This document shows, in pieces, positions 21,752 through 31,085 of a stretch of DNA of 64,000 nt (its first letter is position 1; each line of letters opens with the position of its first letter). The notes below the pieces were generated by a model. It ran no database searches. It was not told the origin of the DNA and saw only the letters and a list, made by a program, of their open reading frames with translations. A program made the position numbers and the translations under genes. The stretch is taken from positions 806,001 through 870,000 of the forward strand of contig NZ_CP006911.1 in NCBI RefSeq assembly GCF_001281385.1, read 5' to 3'. The stretch is from Candidatus Pseudothioglobus singularis PS1. Lineage in GTDB: Bacteria; Pseudomonadota; Gammaproteobacteria; PS1; Pseudothioglobaceae.

Positions 21752-24067
21752 CTAGAAGCCTGTTCCTAAAGAAAATCCGAAGTCTTCAATAGTGTCACCA
21801 TCTTTTTTAATAATAGGCGTTGATATAAAAGCTCCAATCGAACCTATAGGACTTAGATAAGCAAAACCGAATCCAGTAGACATTCTTATGTCACCAAATT
21901 TGATATTTGAGCTTTTCTCATATATATTTCCAGCATCAATAAAAGCACTCATTCTCATTTTTTCATTATTATCAAAAAAGAATGCTGGTGATATTAAATT
22001 TGCACTCCCAAGGATAGCAATTTCGCCACCCTTAGCTTTACCATTTGGATAAAGTGGACCAAGTGTTTTGTTGCCAAAACCTCTAACTGAGCCACTTCCA
22101 CCTCCAAAATTTCTTTTATAGAATGGCAGAGCTTTTCCACTATAACCTTTAGATAGATTAAGATTGCCTGTAAATTTTAAGGTTGTGGAATTACTTACAG
22201 GTCTGTAGCTTGTGTGATCAGCATTTAAATCGAAATATCTATAATCTCCTAATGGAAGAGCTATACCTGCAGAAAGAGAATTATTAACACCATTTGTTGG
22301 GTAAAGATAATCATTCAGAGTGTTTTCATTCCAGTTAATATTGAGTTTAAATTCATCATTTCCTGAAGAAGCACATTGACTAGCTTCATATCCCGATCCA
22401 GAAAATAAAGCACTACATTTAATCTCATTTGTTGAGAATTCAAACTCAGTATTAAGTCTTGTATTATTGCTCAGAGGAATTCCATAGCCAATACTTGCAC
22501 CAGTTGTATTAATTTCATATGAATTAGCTGCAATATCATCATCGTTTATTTCACTTCGGAAGGCACCAATACTAACGCTGTGTCCTTCATCATTATAGTT
22601 AGGATTCATAAAATAGAAGCTAACTCTATTATATGATTCTGAAACATTTAAATCAGCATTAAGGGTATTTCCAGAGCCAAAAACATTTTTTTCTTTAATT
22701 CCTGCTCCAAATGAAATTCCATAATTATTACTATGAGATACAGAAAAACTTATTGAGCCTGTTTGTGTTTCTTCCACTGAAAAATTAATATCAATTTTAT
22801 CAGGCATATCTTCAACTTCTGAAGTAGAAATTTGAACATCTGAAAAATATCCAAGTCGTCTTAATTTAACTAGAGAGTCTCTTAAAGTACTTCTAGAATA
22901 AAGAGATCCTTCAGATACCTCTATTTCTCTTCTAACAACCTCATCTTGAGTTCTAGTGTTGCCAGAAACAGTTATTCTGTTAATGTATACTTTTTTATTT
23001 AATGCGATATTAAAGTTAATGTTAACTGAATTTAAAAATTCCGAAGTTATAGGATTTATGTTGACAAATGCGTAACCTTCGTCAGCAAACAAATCAGTGA
23101 GTGTTTGAATATCTTGGATTACAAGGTTACGATTAAATACATCACCTTTTTTTAGACTTATTGCCTCATTAAGTTGTTCTAGACCAATAGCACTATACTC
23201 CCCATCAAAAGTAATTTCGCCAAGTTGATACTGAATTCCTTCTAAAATTTCGATAGTTATTGAGATTTTTTCTTTATTTTCATCTAGTAATGTTTCAACA
23301 TTTAAAATTTGAAAATCTAAGTAACCTGAATCAAAATAGGTATTGGTTATCGAATCTATTCCTTGCGAAAACTCAGCTTCAGTAAATAAGTCTTTGTTGG
23401 TAAAGTAATTTACTAGCATCATATCAGCTTCACCTATTTTGAATAATTCCAATAAGTTTTCTTCAGAAATTTTGTTAGCACCTTTAATACTAAATGATTC
23501 TATTTTAGCTCTATCCCCTTGATTGATATTAAGCTCTATCCCCACTCTATTCTGAGAGTCAACAGAAATATTAGGAGTTATTTCGGCATTGTAATAACCA
23601 GAGCTAGAATACTTTGACTCAAGTAAAAGTATAAATTCATCAAGTTTATACTTAGTATAGGCATTACCAGTAGAAAGCTCACTATTTTCAAGCTCTTCAT
23701 CAAGGAGTTCATTGCTAATTAGCATTTTTTCTCCTTTAATCCAGTTTGAAAACCCTGAGCCAGAATCAAGGTTAATATCAAAAAACTTGATAGTAGGATT
23801 TTCTATTAAAGTAATTTTTAAGGAGTTTTCATAATTTATAACACTAATGTCTGAAAAAAGCCCAGTCTTATAAAGTGACTGAATAATAATATTACTTGAA
23901 GAATCTGTATATTCATCTCCAATTTGTAAAGGTAATTGATTTAAAAGTGTATTTTCTGAAGAATTATTTAGACCAATAAAATTAATTTCATTTATTGTAT
24001 TTGAGTATGCTTTAGTTGTAAAAAATAAGAAAAGAAGAGCTAAGAATTGAGTTAATATATTTTTCAT
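21752..24067 (-). CDS. bamA: Outer-membrane protein assembly factor BamA
   Basis: Central barrel of the machine that inserts beta-barrel proteins into the outer membrane. The 771 residues start with a signal peptide (1-22, ending KAYS). Five POTRA domains follow up to about residue 420; segments such as ITVSGNTRTQDEVVRREIEV mark them. The remainder is a 16-strand barrel with the conserved NFGGGSGSVRGF region and a terminal phenylalanine. dxr, cdsA and rseP, which often precede bamA, are absent here. BamD of the same machine is encoded at 53279-54052. Confidence 0.95.
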   Translation of the reverse strand: MKNILTQFLALLFLFFTTKAYSNTINEINFIGLNNSSENTLLNQLPLQIGDEYTDSSSNIIIQSLYKTGLFSDISVINYENSLKITLIENPTIKFFDINLDSGSGFSNWIKGEKMLISNELLDEELENSELSTGNAYTKYKLDEFILLLESKYSSSGYYNAEITPNISVDSQNRVGIELNINQGDRAKIESFSIKGANKISEENLLELFKIGEADMMLVNYFTNKDLFTEAEFSQGIDSITNTYFDSGYLDFQILNVETLLDENKEKISITIEILEGIQYQLGEITFDGEYSAIGLEQLNEAISLKKGDVFNRNLVIQDIQTLTDLFADEGYAFVNINPITSEFLNSVNINFNIALNKKVYINRITVSGNTRTQDEVVRREIEVSEGSLYSRSTLRDSLVKLRRLGYFSDVQISTSEVEDMPDKIDINFSVEETQTGSISFSVSHSNNYGISFGAGIKEKNVFGSGNTLNADLNVSESYNRVSFYFMNPNYNDEGHSVSIGAFRSEINDDDIAANSYEINTTGASIGYGIPLSNNTRLNTEFEFSTNEIKCSALFSGSGYEASQCASSGNDEFKLNINWNENTLNDYLYPTNGVNNSLSAGIALPLGDYRYFDLNADHTSYRPVSNSTTLKFTGNLNLSKGYSGKALPFYKRNFGGGSGSVRGFGNKTLGPLYPNGKAKGGEIAILGSANLISPAFFFDNNEKMRMSAFIDAGNIYEKSSNIKFGDIRMSTGFGFAYLSPIGSIGAFISTPIIKKDGDTIEDFGFSLGTGF

Positions 24068-24219
24068 TTTTTTTACCTCTAGTAATTAAATTTCACTTTT
24101 ACAAAAAAATTTATAATTAAAAATTAAAAATTAAACATTAAATATTATAGAAAAGATTTTAACAAATTAACCTAGTTAGTTGTTAATCTAACAAAAAATA
24201 TTAAAAATAAGTTATTGGC

Positions 24220-24588
24220 TCAAATAGAAATTTTATGATAATTTTTATTATTGTCACTATTTTCTTTAACCCGATTGCAATAATCCAACCATAACTCTTC
24301 TTTATCAGCCCCCAAATGAAGTAAATAGCTCCATGAGTAGATTCCAGTAGTATGTCCATCATTAAAATGAATGGAGATAGCATAGTTACCCATTGGAACA
24401 AGTGATGATATAGATACATCTTGTTTGTTTAGTTGTAATGTTTCTTGTCCAGGACCATGACCCCTGACTTCTGCAGATGGTGAATACACTCTTAAAAACT
24501 CACTAGTCAAAGCATAATGATTATCTTTATAGCTAACTGTGAGTAACTTTTTATCCTTGCTAAGAGTGATATTATTTGGAGGAGTCAT
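24220..24588 (-). CDS. DUF971 domain protein
   Basis: A 122-residue protein consisting of the DUF971 domain, also found at the N terminus of gamma-butyrobetaine hydroxylases. The pattern SAEVRGHGPGQ followed by VPMGNYAISIHFNDGHTTGIYSWSYL is characteristic. A stand-alone DUF971 protein is common in proteobacteria. Its role is not firmly known; Fe-S or iron-linked roles have been proposed. It is 152 bases upstream of bamA in the same direction; that spacer is very AT-rich, with repeated TTAAAAAT-like words and no clear terminator. Confidence 0.85.
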   Translation of the reverse strand: MTPPNNITLSKDKKLLTVSYKDNHYALTSEFLRVYSPSAEVRGHGPGQETLQLNKQDVSISSLVPMGNYAISIHFNDGHTTGIYSWSYLLHLGADKEELWLDYCNRVKENSDNNKNYHKISI

Positions 24589-24673
24589 TTATAGTTAATC
24601 GAAATTTAAAGTAGCTAAATTTTATCATAGCAGTAATTGAAAAATTTACTATACAAACGGTTAAAATATATTC

Positions 24674-25492
24674 ATGATAAATTTTACAAAAATGCATGGT
24701 TTGGGAAATGACTTTGTTGTGATGAATAATCTTGATGGGGATGTTTGCCTTTCTGTTGAAGAAATACGTCAATTGGCTGATCGTCATTTTGGGATAGGCT
24801 TTGATCAGCTCTTGATGATTGAACCAGCAACTTCTAAAAGTGCTGATTTTAGATATGTTATATATAATTCTGATGGTACTGAAGTCAGTCAATGTGGAAA
24901 TGGAGCAAGGTGTTTTGCATTATATATAAAGAAAAAGAATCTTTCTTATAAAAATCCTTTAACTGTTGAAACGAATGCAGGGCTTTTAGTTCTCAATATA
25001 AATAGCGATGACACCGTAAAAGTTGAAATGGGTATGCCTAATTTTGAGCCTTCTAAAATACCTTTGAACTTAAATCAATTATCATCAGAATACAATGTTG
25101 GAGGCCATATGATTGGATCCTTGTCTATTGGGAACCCTCATGCTATTTTGATTCAAGATGAAATTGATAATATTGATGGCATTGCCTCTAAAATTCAGTC
25201 TAGCGAGTTATTTCCTGAAGGCGTCAATGTTGGTTTCATGAAGATTATAAACAAACGAGAAATTCAGTTAAGAGTGGTAGAAAGGGGGGTTGGAGAAACA
25301 CATGCCTGTGGCTCTGGAGCCTGTGCTGCTGTCATTCATGGAGTAAGACAGGGGCTACTCGATTCTAAAGTCATAGTCCACTTGAATGGTGGGGATGCAA
25401 CTGTAGAGTTTGATGGAGAGAAGGTCTATTTAACTGGACCTGGCAAGTTTATTTATGAAGGCTCTGTAAATCTTAGAAGTGGATTCTCTTAG
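24674..25492 (+). CDS. dapF: Diaminopimelate epimerase
   Basis: Cofactor-free epimerase that converts LL- to meso-diaminopimelate for lysine and peptidoglycan. The 272 residues show KMHGLGNDFVV at the N terminus. The two catalytic cysteines lie in QCGNGARCFA near residue 75 and in ETHACGSGACAAV near residue 212. Length matches the family (274 in E. coli). It is a lone plus-strand gene that overlaps the convergent apaH stop by four bases, leaving no room for a terminator between them. Confidence 0.96.
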   Translation: MINFTKMHGLGNDFVVMNNLDGDVCLSVEEIRQLADRHFGIGFDQLLMIEPATSKSADFRYVIYNSDGTEVSQCGNGARCFALYIKKKNLSYKNPLTVETNAGLLVLNINSDDTVKVEMGMPNFEPSKIPLNLNQLSSEYNVGGHMIGSLSIGNPHAILIQDEIDNIDGIASKIQSSELFPEGVNVGFMKIINKREIQLRVVERGVGETHACGSGACAAVIHGVRQGLLDSKVIVHLNGGDATVEFDGEKVYLTGPGKFIYEGSVNLRSGFS

Positions 25493-26292
25493 ATTTCTAC
25501 TGAATCTTGTGAAATATAAATATTGTTTGTTAAATTATATGCGGTAAGCTGCCCGCCCCAGATGCATCCATGGTCTACAGGGTAAATATTTTTGGTATCT
25601 ACATTTTTTAGTGAAGACCAATGCCCAAAAAAGATTTTTTGCTCTTTCATTAAGCGATTTTTATGAAGAAACCAGGCTTTAAAGCCTGCTGGACTTTTAT
25701 CAACATTGAGCTTGTGTTCAAACTCAAGCTCTCCATCTTCCTTGCAAAATCGCATCCTCATCAAGGCGTTTATTGTGTAACGACACTTTTCCTTGATTGT
25801 AAGAGTCTCTGACCATGTGTGAGGTAAATTACCATACATCTGAGATAAAAATTCAATTAGATTTTCATTTCGAAGCTGGCTGTGAACTAATGCAGCATTA
25901 TTGATGACATCTGATTGAGACCAGTTTGGTGGAACACCAGCATGAACCATTAAGGAGTCCTCATACTCGATTACTAAAGGCCTCTCAATAAGATAATCTA
26001 GCAAAGTATTTTTATCATTAGCTTCAAGAATGTCATGAAAGGTATCTTTTTTATTTGGATGTCTATCTGTAAGAGCGCAAACCAATAGATGAAAATCATG
26101 ATTTCCTAGGACCATTTCTGCATTATCTTTATTCGAGTGAAGAAACCTTAGTGTTTCTAATGAATGAGAACCACGGTTGACAACATCACCTAAGAAATAT
26201 AAACGATCTCTATCAATATTAAAGTTAATTTTTTTTAGCAGTGCATTTAGGCTATTAAAGCAGCCCTGAACATCTCCAATGGCATAATCCAT
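25489..26292 (-). CDS. apaH: Symmetrical diadenosine tetraphosphatase ApaH
   Basis: Metallophosphatase that cleaves Ap4A into two ADP and can remove Np4 RNA caps in E. coli. The 267 residues carry the phosphoesterase motifs YAIGDVQGC, LYFLGDVVNRG and VLGNHDFHLL, then HAGVPPNW. A further metal-binding histidine region, FGHWSSL, lies near residue 220. It is last in the classical order pdxA-rsmA-apaG-apaH, eight bases after apaG. Confidence 0.94.
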   Translation of the reverse strand: MDYAIGDVQGCFNSLNALLKKINFNIDRDRLYFLGDVVNRGSHSLETLRFLHSNKDNAEMVLGNHDFHLLVCALTDRHPNKKDTFHDILEANDKNTLLDYLIERPLVIEYEDSLMVHAGVPPNWSQSDVINNAALVHSQLRNENLIEFLSQMYGNLPHTWSETLTIKEKCRYTINALMRMRFCKEDGELEFEHKLNVDKSPAGFKAWFLHKNRLMKEQKIFFGHWSSLKNVDTKNIYPVDHGCIWGGQLTAYNLTNNIYISQDSVEI

Positions 26293-26300
26293 ATAACTTT

Positions 26301-26678
26301 CTAATGCAGCGTATGAGGTTCGCTCAATGTAAATTCAGGGATATCTGCATCAAACCTTTGGCCTATGTCGCTAATCATTCCATAAGAACCTTTCATAGTC
26401 CCTGTCTCAGTACTAATAATTGCTCCAGAGCTATATTTAAAGCTTTCACCAGGTGATAAATGTGGCTGTTGACCAATAACACCCTCACCAATTACCTCTT
26501 CAGTTTCGCCTGATTCGTCCTGAATGAGCCAACGCCTTGTCCTAAGTTGAGCGCCAGTATCACCTTGATTAGTAATCGTAATGGTATAGGCATAGGCATA
26601 TTGTTTATTAAGGATATCTGATTGATCCGAAAGGTAGGTTACTTCTACATTAATTTCAATTTTGTTTTTCATAATCAT
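26301..26678 (-). CDS. apaG: ApaG-family protein
   Basis: Small beta-sandwich protein of 125 residues (Co2+/Mg2+ efflux-associated ApaG); its biochemical role remains unclear. Typical segments are YAYTITITNQGDTGAQLRTRRW, read in two parts, VIGEGVIGQQPHLSPGESF and GSYGMISDIGQ. It overlaps the end of rsmA by 23 bases. A second start at 26672 (MKNKIEI) is equally possible and would reduce the overlap. The gene order is that of E. coli. Confidence 0.92.
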   Translation of the reverse strand: MIMKNKIEINVEVTYLSDQSDILNKQYAYAYTITITNQGDTGAQLRTRRWLIQDESGETEEVIGEGVIGQQPHLSPGESFKYSSGAIISTETGTMKGSYGMISDIGQRFDADIPEFTLSEPHTLH

Positions 26679-27411
26679 TCATAAGAGTTACAAAGTTTTC
26701 AACACTTAACATTTCAGCTCTTTGAGATAGATCAATGTCAGTTTGAGATTGATTTAGAACTAATTTTAAACAATTTTTTAGTGTTTTTCGTCTTTGAGAA
26801 AATGCTATTTTAACGATCTCCTCAAGAGGCTTAGAGTTTTGAACGAGCGACTGTTTTTTAGTTTTTAAATAAAGTATAGCAGATTCAATTTTGGGTTGTG
26901 GATCGAAAGATTCTTTAGGCACAACAAACATAAGCTCGGTATCAAAAAAAGCTTGCATAATGACGCTTATCCTTCCATAGACTTTACTTCCAGGAGGGGC
27001 TACTATTCGATCTACAACTTCTTTTTGAAGCATAAATGTCATATCAATAATATTATCCCTATAGTTAAGTAAATGAAACAACAAAGGAGATGATATATTG
27101 TATGGAAGATTGCCTACAATTCTAACCTTCTGCTTAAATTGATCAAAATTAAAAACCAAAGCATCAGACTCATGAATAGTTATTTTTATATTATTCTTTT
27201 TTTGAAGAAGGGCTATTAAGTCTCGATCAATTTCAATGACATGAATGTTTTCCAAATAATCTATTAATGGGAATGTTAAGGCGCCTTTTCCAGGCCCTAT
27301 TTCAATGATATGATCATTTTTTTTAGGAGAGATTGTTGAAACAATTTGGTTAATGATCTGTTGATCAACTAAAAAATTTTGGCCAAATCTTTTTCGAGGT
27401 TTATGAGGCAT
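26656..27411 (-). CDS. rsmA: 16S rRNA dimethyladenosine methyltransferase RsmA (KsgA)
   Basis: Dimethylates two adjacent adenines in the 3-prime helix of 16S rRNA late in 30S assembly. The 251 residues show KRFGQNFLVD at the N terminus, the SAM site EIGPGKGALTFPL near residue 41, and the target-adenine motif NLPYNISSPLL near residue 104. AFSQRRKTLKNCLK near residue 208 is a family signature. It overlaps pdxA by 11 bases and apaG by 23, so this is one tightly packed operon. Confidence 0.95.
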   Translation of the reverse strand: MPHKPRKRFGQNFLVDQQIINQIVSTISPKKNDHIIEIGPGKGALTFPLIDYLENIHVIEIDRDLIALLQKKNNIKITIHESDALVFNFDQFKQKVRIVGNLPYNISSPLLFHLLNYRDNIIDMTFMLQKEVVDRIVAPPGSKVYGRISVIMQAFFDTELMFVVPKESFDPQPKIESAILYLKTKKQSLVQNSKPLEEIVKIAFSQRRKTLKNCLKLVLNQSQTDIDLSQRAEMLSVENFVTLMNDYEKQN

Positions 27412-28357
27412 TACTAGTTAGTTTTTGAAAGAATGACAAGGCACAGTTAAAACTGCCAAGACTAATATTGCCACTCCCCGCTAAGTCCAGCGCAGTCCCA
27501 TGATCAACTGAGGTTCTAATAAAAGGAAGACCAAGCGTAATATTGGCTGCATTCTTAAATCCACTTGCTTTTAAAACGGGTAAGCCTTGGTCATGGTACA
27601 TTGCCAGGACGACATCAATATCTTTTAGTGAGTCAACAGTAAAAGCAGTATCTGCTGGAACAGGGCCAGAAAGCCTGAAACCATTTTTACTCAGTGTTTG
27701 AATCACAGGCGTTATTGTCTTTATTTCTTCATCTCCAAGATATCCATTTTCACCAGCATGCGGATTAAGTCCACACACTAGAATGCTTGGATTATTAACC
27801 CCTAAATATTTAAAATCATTATTAATAATTGAAATCACTTCCGTCAGTGATTCTTTAGTAATATTTTTTGGAACATCTTTGAGCGCTAAATGCGTTGTGG
27901 CAAGAGCTACTTTAAGTTTTGTGGTTGCGAGCAGCATGACAGTTTTTGGGCAATTAGATAATTCTGCTAAATACTCTGTATGCCCACTAAATTTTATGCC
28001 TGCTTGGTTAATCACTGCTTTATTTATTGGGCCTGTTAGAATGCCATTACACGTCTTATTTAAGCAGTCATGAGTGGCCTGTTTAATGATAGATAGTACA
28101 TACTCAGCGTTATTTGGATTAAGCTGTCCAGGTACGGTTTTTTCTTTAGATTTAATTGGAAAAATACTTAATTCACCAGCCTTATTAGTACTACTCTCTT
28201 TAAGAATAAGTGGTAATTTAAGTAATTTAGCCCTTTCAATGAGAGCATCTGGGTCTGCGTAGACCCTTAGATTTTCAGTCCTTTCTTTTTGAGCATAAAT
28301 GATTGCAATATCGGGCCCAATTCCAGAGGGTTCGCCTGAAGTAAGTGCAATTGTCAT
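27401..28357 (-). CDS. pdxA: 4-hydroxythreonine-4-phosphate dehydrogenase PdxA
   Basis: NAD-dependent enzyme of the DXP-dependent pyridoxal phosphate pathway. The 318 residues begin ALTSGEPSGIGPDI. Metal-ligand motifs are visible: GHTEYLAELS, NPHAGENGYLGDEE and YHDQGLPVLK. SVDHGTALDLAG near the C terminus is also conserved. Its partner PdxJ is encoded at 56103-56837, so the window carries two steps of vitamin B6 synthesis. surA, which often precedes pdxA, is replaced by a DUF2177 membrane protein. Confidence 0.95.
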   Translation of the reverse strand: MTIALTSGEPSGIGPDIAIIYAQKERTENLRVYADPDALIERAKLLKLPLILKESSTNKAGELSIFPIKSKEKTVPGQLNPNNAEYVLSIIKQATHDCLNKTCNGILTGPINKAVINQAGIKFSGHTEYLAELSNCPKTVMLLATTKLKVALATTHLALKDVPKNITKESLTEVISIINNDFKYLGVNNPSILVCGLNPHAGENGYLGDEEIKTITPVIQTLSKNGFRLSGPVPADTAFTVDSLKDIDVVLAMYHDQGLPVLKASGFKNAANITLGLPFIRTSVDHGTALDLAGSGNISLGSFNCALSFFQKLTSNAS

Positions 28358-28364
28358 AGGAAAA

Positions 28365-28748
28365 TCAGTTTAATTTATTTATTGTAAATACGGTAAGTGT
28401 TGCCACTGCGCCTGAAAGGAACATTCCCCAAAGGATATCTGCTACAACTAGCTTTAAACTAAATATATTCATTGAGGCGTAAACGGTTAAATCATAGGTT
28501 CCATAGGTTACTAAGCCAAAAAAAGCACCAATTAAAAACACGTTTAAAAGTGTATTATCTAGATTAGGATTGACGACAAAAAATATGAGTCCCAGTAAGA
28601 AAATCACATAAAAAAGGAGTGCTGGAGGAATTTTGAGCTCCATAAGCGACGATACCTCTTGTTTGTACATAGGAGTCGCCACAAAATAAATCCAAAAAAC
28701 ATCGATAATGAAGAAAAAGATTAGCGCTATAAAGAATGTTTTAATCAT
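28365..28748 (-). CDS. DUF2177 family membrane protein
   Basis: A 127-residue inner-membrane protein with four predicted helices (about residues 2-22, 42-60, 70-92 and 98-122). The pattern IDVFWIYFVATPMYKQE followed later by YGTYDLTVYASM is typical of DUF2177. The function is unknown. It ends seven bases upstream of pdxA and may be co-transcribed with it. Confidence 0.82.
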   Translation of the reverse strand: MIKTFFIALIFFFIIDVFWIYFVATPMYKQEVSSLMELKIPPALLFYVIFLLGLIFFVVNPNLDNTLLNVFLIGAFFGLVTYGTYDLTVYASMNIFSLKLVVADILWGMFLSGAVATLTVFTINKLN

Positions 28749-28797
28749 AATATTAGTATACTTTTAAAGGTTTAGAGAAAGGTCAATTTTATTTTGT

Positions 28798-29745
28798 TTA
28801 GTTAACAAGCTCCCCTTTAGCTTGGAGATCTGCATGGTAGGAGGATCGAACCATTGGTCCGCTTGCTACCTGCGAAAAGCCGAGTTCTTCAGCTATAGTT
28901 TTGTAGTGTTCAAATTGTTCTGGTGAAATATACTTTTCAACGGCCAAATGATGACGACTAGGCTGCAGATACTGACCAAGAGTAAGCATATCAACTTTAT
29001 GTTTTCTTAAGTCTTTGAGTACGTCTATGACTTGCTTTTTTGTCTCTCCAACACCGAGCATTAATCCTGACTTAGTTTTGACAGATGGATGTTTTTCTTT
29101 AAAGTTTTTAAGTAGCTCCAAAGATTGCTTATAGTCTGAACCAGGTCTCACTTTAGGATATAAGCTTGGAACGGTCTCTAAATTGTGATTAAAAACATCA
29201 GGCGGACAATCTTGAAAAATATCTAAGGCTTTTTCAACTCTTCCACGAAAGTCAGGGGTTAGTATTTCAATTTTAACTTTAGGCGTTTTTTGTCTGATAG
29301 CGTCGATACATTCTTTAAAGTGCAGAGCTCCTCCATCTCTAAGATCATCACGATCTACTGATGTAATGACAACATACTTTAATGCCATTTTAGAAATTGT
29401 ATCAGCTAAATGATTAGGTTCACTAGTATCTAATGGCTTTGGTCTGCCGTGCGCAACGTCACAAAAGGGGCAACGTCTTGTGCAGATCTGACCCATAATC
29501 ATGAAGGTTGCCGTTCCATGGTTAAAGCATTCACTAAGGTTCGGGCACTGAGCCTCTTCACAGACCGTGAACAATTCCTGACTTCGAAGGGTACTCTTTA
29601 ACTCATTAACTTTTTTTGAGTTTGTATGTCGAATTCTTATCCAGCTTGGTTTTTTTAGTGGTTCTCTTTTAGAGTCTGGCTTGATCTTCAGCCTACTGAT
29701 TTTGGATTCACCTTTTAAGGCTTTAATTTCAAGTTCTTGAGACAT
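28798..29745 (-). CDS. lipA: Lipoyl synthase
   Basis: Radical-SAM enzyme that inserts two sulfurs into octanoyl groups on lipoyl domains. The 315 residues show the auxiliary cluster cysteines in [12 protein letters not shown] near residue 62, and the radical-SAM CTRRCPFC motif near residue 88. The C-terminal RSSYHA motif provides the serine ligand. The start overlaps lipB by 17 bases, so ybeD-lipB-lipA is one operon as in E. coli, though with no intervening genes. Confidence 0.96.
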   Translation of the reverse strand: MSQELEIKALKGESKISRLKIKPDSKREPLKKPSWIRIRHTNSKKVNELKSTLRSQELFTVCEEAQCPNLSECFNHGTATFMIMGQICTRRCPFCDVAHGRPKPLDTSEPNHLADTISKMALKYVVITSVDRDDLRDGGALHFKECIDAIRQKTPKVKIEILTPDFRGRVEKALDIFQDCPPDVFNHNLETVPSLYPKVRPGSDYKQSLELLKNFKEKHPSVKTKSGLMLGVGETKKQVIDVLKDLRKHKVDMLTLGQYLQPSRHHLAVEKYISPEQFEHYKTIAEELGFSQVASGPMVRSSYHADLQAKGELVN

Positions 29746-30340
29746 AATTTGAAAGATGACGAGTTAGTTGTTTTTTGATCTCAGATAATTTAAGGGTATT
29801 ATCCGTTAGATTTGACATCTGGGTAACATTTAAATCCCTGAAACCACAGGGGTTAATCAGCTTATATGGAGAGAGATCCATATCGATATTTAAGCTCAAT
29901 CCATGATATGTTCTTCCATGCCTGACTTTTAGTCCTAACGCTGCAATTTTGGACCCATCAACATATACACCTGGAGCGCCGCTAACCTTATGAGTCGAGA
30001 TCGAGTACTCTTCAAGTAGGTCAATGATTGATTGTTCAATCAAACTGACCATTTTTTTTATTCCAATCCCAAGTCTTTTTATGTCAATTAAACAGTAGAC
30101 AATCAATTGACCTGGAGCATGATAAGTGATTTGACCGCCTCTATCTGATTGAATCACTGATATATCAGTTTCCTCTAATAGATTTTCGGATCTGCCTGTC
30201 AGGCCTTGAGTGAATACACTGTAATGCTCCAAAAGCCAAATTTCATCAGGAGTCTCAGCATTTCTAGAATTAGTAAAAGAGACCATTTCTTTCCAGATTG
30301 TGGTGTAATCTTGTAAGCCTTTTTCACGAATTTGAATCAT
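29729..30340 (-). CDS. lipB: Octanoyltransferase LipB
   Basis: Transfers octanoyl from acyl-ACP to lipoyl domains. The 203 residues include [18 protein letters not shown] near residue 87 with the catalytic-lysine partner [20 protein letters not shown] near residue 130, and [10 protein letters not shown]. The acyl-thioester cysteine lies in INPCGFRDL near residue 165. It is six bases downstream of ybeD and overlaps lipA. Confidence 0.95.
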   Translation of the reverse strand: MIQIREKGLQDYTTIWKEMVSFTNSRNAETPDEIWLLEHYSVFTQGLTGRSENLLEETDISVIQSDRGGQITYHAPGQLIVYCLIDIKRLGIGIKKMVSLIEQSIIDLLEEYSISTHKVSGAPGVYVDGSKIAALGLKVRHGRTYHGLSLNIDMDLSPYKLINPCGFRDLNVTQMSNLTDNTLKLSEIKKQLTRHLSNYVSRT

Positions 30341-30346
30341 GATAAT

Positions 30347-30616
30347 TTATAAAAGATAAGACACCAGAGGGCAGTTTTGAAGGTCTTCATTTATTGAATC
30401 AAGCTGTTTTCTACTTGTTGCAATAATTCTAATGGTCACAGAAACATACTTACCCTTTGAGCTTTTCTTAAGAGTGATTTGATTGCTGTGGAGTTTTCCA
30501 ACGTATCTTTCCACGATAGTGCTGACTGTATCTATCAAATTAGGTTGACTTAGCCCAAAAACTTTGATTGGATAATCACAAGGAAATTTAAAAACGTCTT
30601 GATTCATGTTAGTCAC
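30347..30616 (-). CDS. ybeD: YbeD/DUF493 family protein
   Basis: An 89-residue protein with the YbeD ferredoxin-like fold pattern: FPCDYPIKVFGLSQPNL near the N terminus, SKGKYVSVTIRIIATSRKQLD in the centre (a beta-alpha-beta unit), and a short C-terminal strand. The function is not established. It leads the ybeD-lipB-lipA operon, the conserved arrangement in gammaproteobacteria. The 88-base spacer to the divergent rhodanese gene must contain promoters for both directions. Confidence 0.88.
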   Translation of the reverse strand: MTNMNQDVFKFPCDYPIKVFGLSQPNLIDTVSTIVERYVGKLHSNQITLKKSSKGKYVSVTIRIIATSRKQLDSINEDLQNCPLVSYLL

Positions 30617-30704
30617 AACCTAAATTTTACCCATTAAAGTTACCTAGACATAATTGTTAATAATAAAATATAATTAATATTTTTAATATCAAATAAATAC
30701 AATA

Positions 30705-31022
30705 ATGATAGAAGACTTAACTCCCCAAGAATTTCAACAATCGATAGAAAATGAAGGTAATATTCTCATTGACGTTAGAGAGAAATCCGAATTAGATATT
30801 TGCAAGATTAATGGCGCAATCAATATGCCTATGAGTTCCATTACTGAAACTTTTTCTGACCTAGATCCAAGTTTAAGTTATTCTCTTTATTGTCATCATG
30901 GAATGCGCTCCATGCAAGTTGCTAATTTCTTATTATCTAAAGGCTTCCAATCTCTTTCTAATCTTAGAGGTGGAATTGATGCCTGGTCCAGAGAGGTTGA
31001 TAATGCTGTTGAAAGATACTAA
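30705..31022 (+). CDS. Single-domain rhodanese-like sulfurtransferase
   Basis: A 105-residue protein consisting of one rhodanese domain. LIDVREKSELDICKINGAIN matches the N-terminal half. The active-site loop YCHHGMRS near residue 66 has the persulfide cysteine. The final segment is LRGGIDAWSREV. It resembles GlpE-type or ThiI-like single-domain sulfurtransferases, which move sulfane sulfur between cofactor or tRNA pathways. It lies upstream of a dUTPase, selD and selU; SelU also has a rhodanese domain, but whether they work together cannot be told. Confidence 0.88.
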   Translation: MIEDLTPQEFQQSIENEGNILIDVREKSELDICKINGAINMPMSSITETFSDLDPSLSYSLYCHHGMRSMQVANFLLSKGFQSLSNLRGGIDAWSREVDNAVERY

Positions 31023-31085
31023 GTTTTCTTGATACTATCTAATATTAAACTCTTATAATTTATACATCCCCCAATTAAAAAAAAT

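Noticed and set aside
24068-24219. Repeated TTAAAAAT-like words between bamA and the DUF971 gene
   Set aside because: Simple AT-rich slippage sequence, not a regular repeat or CRISPR array; no stable hairpin.
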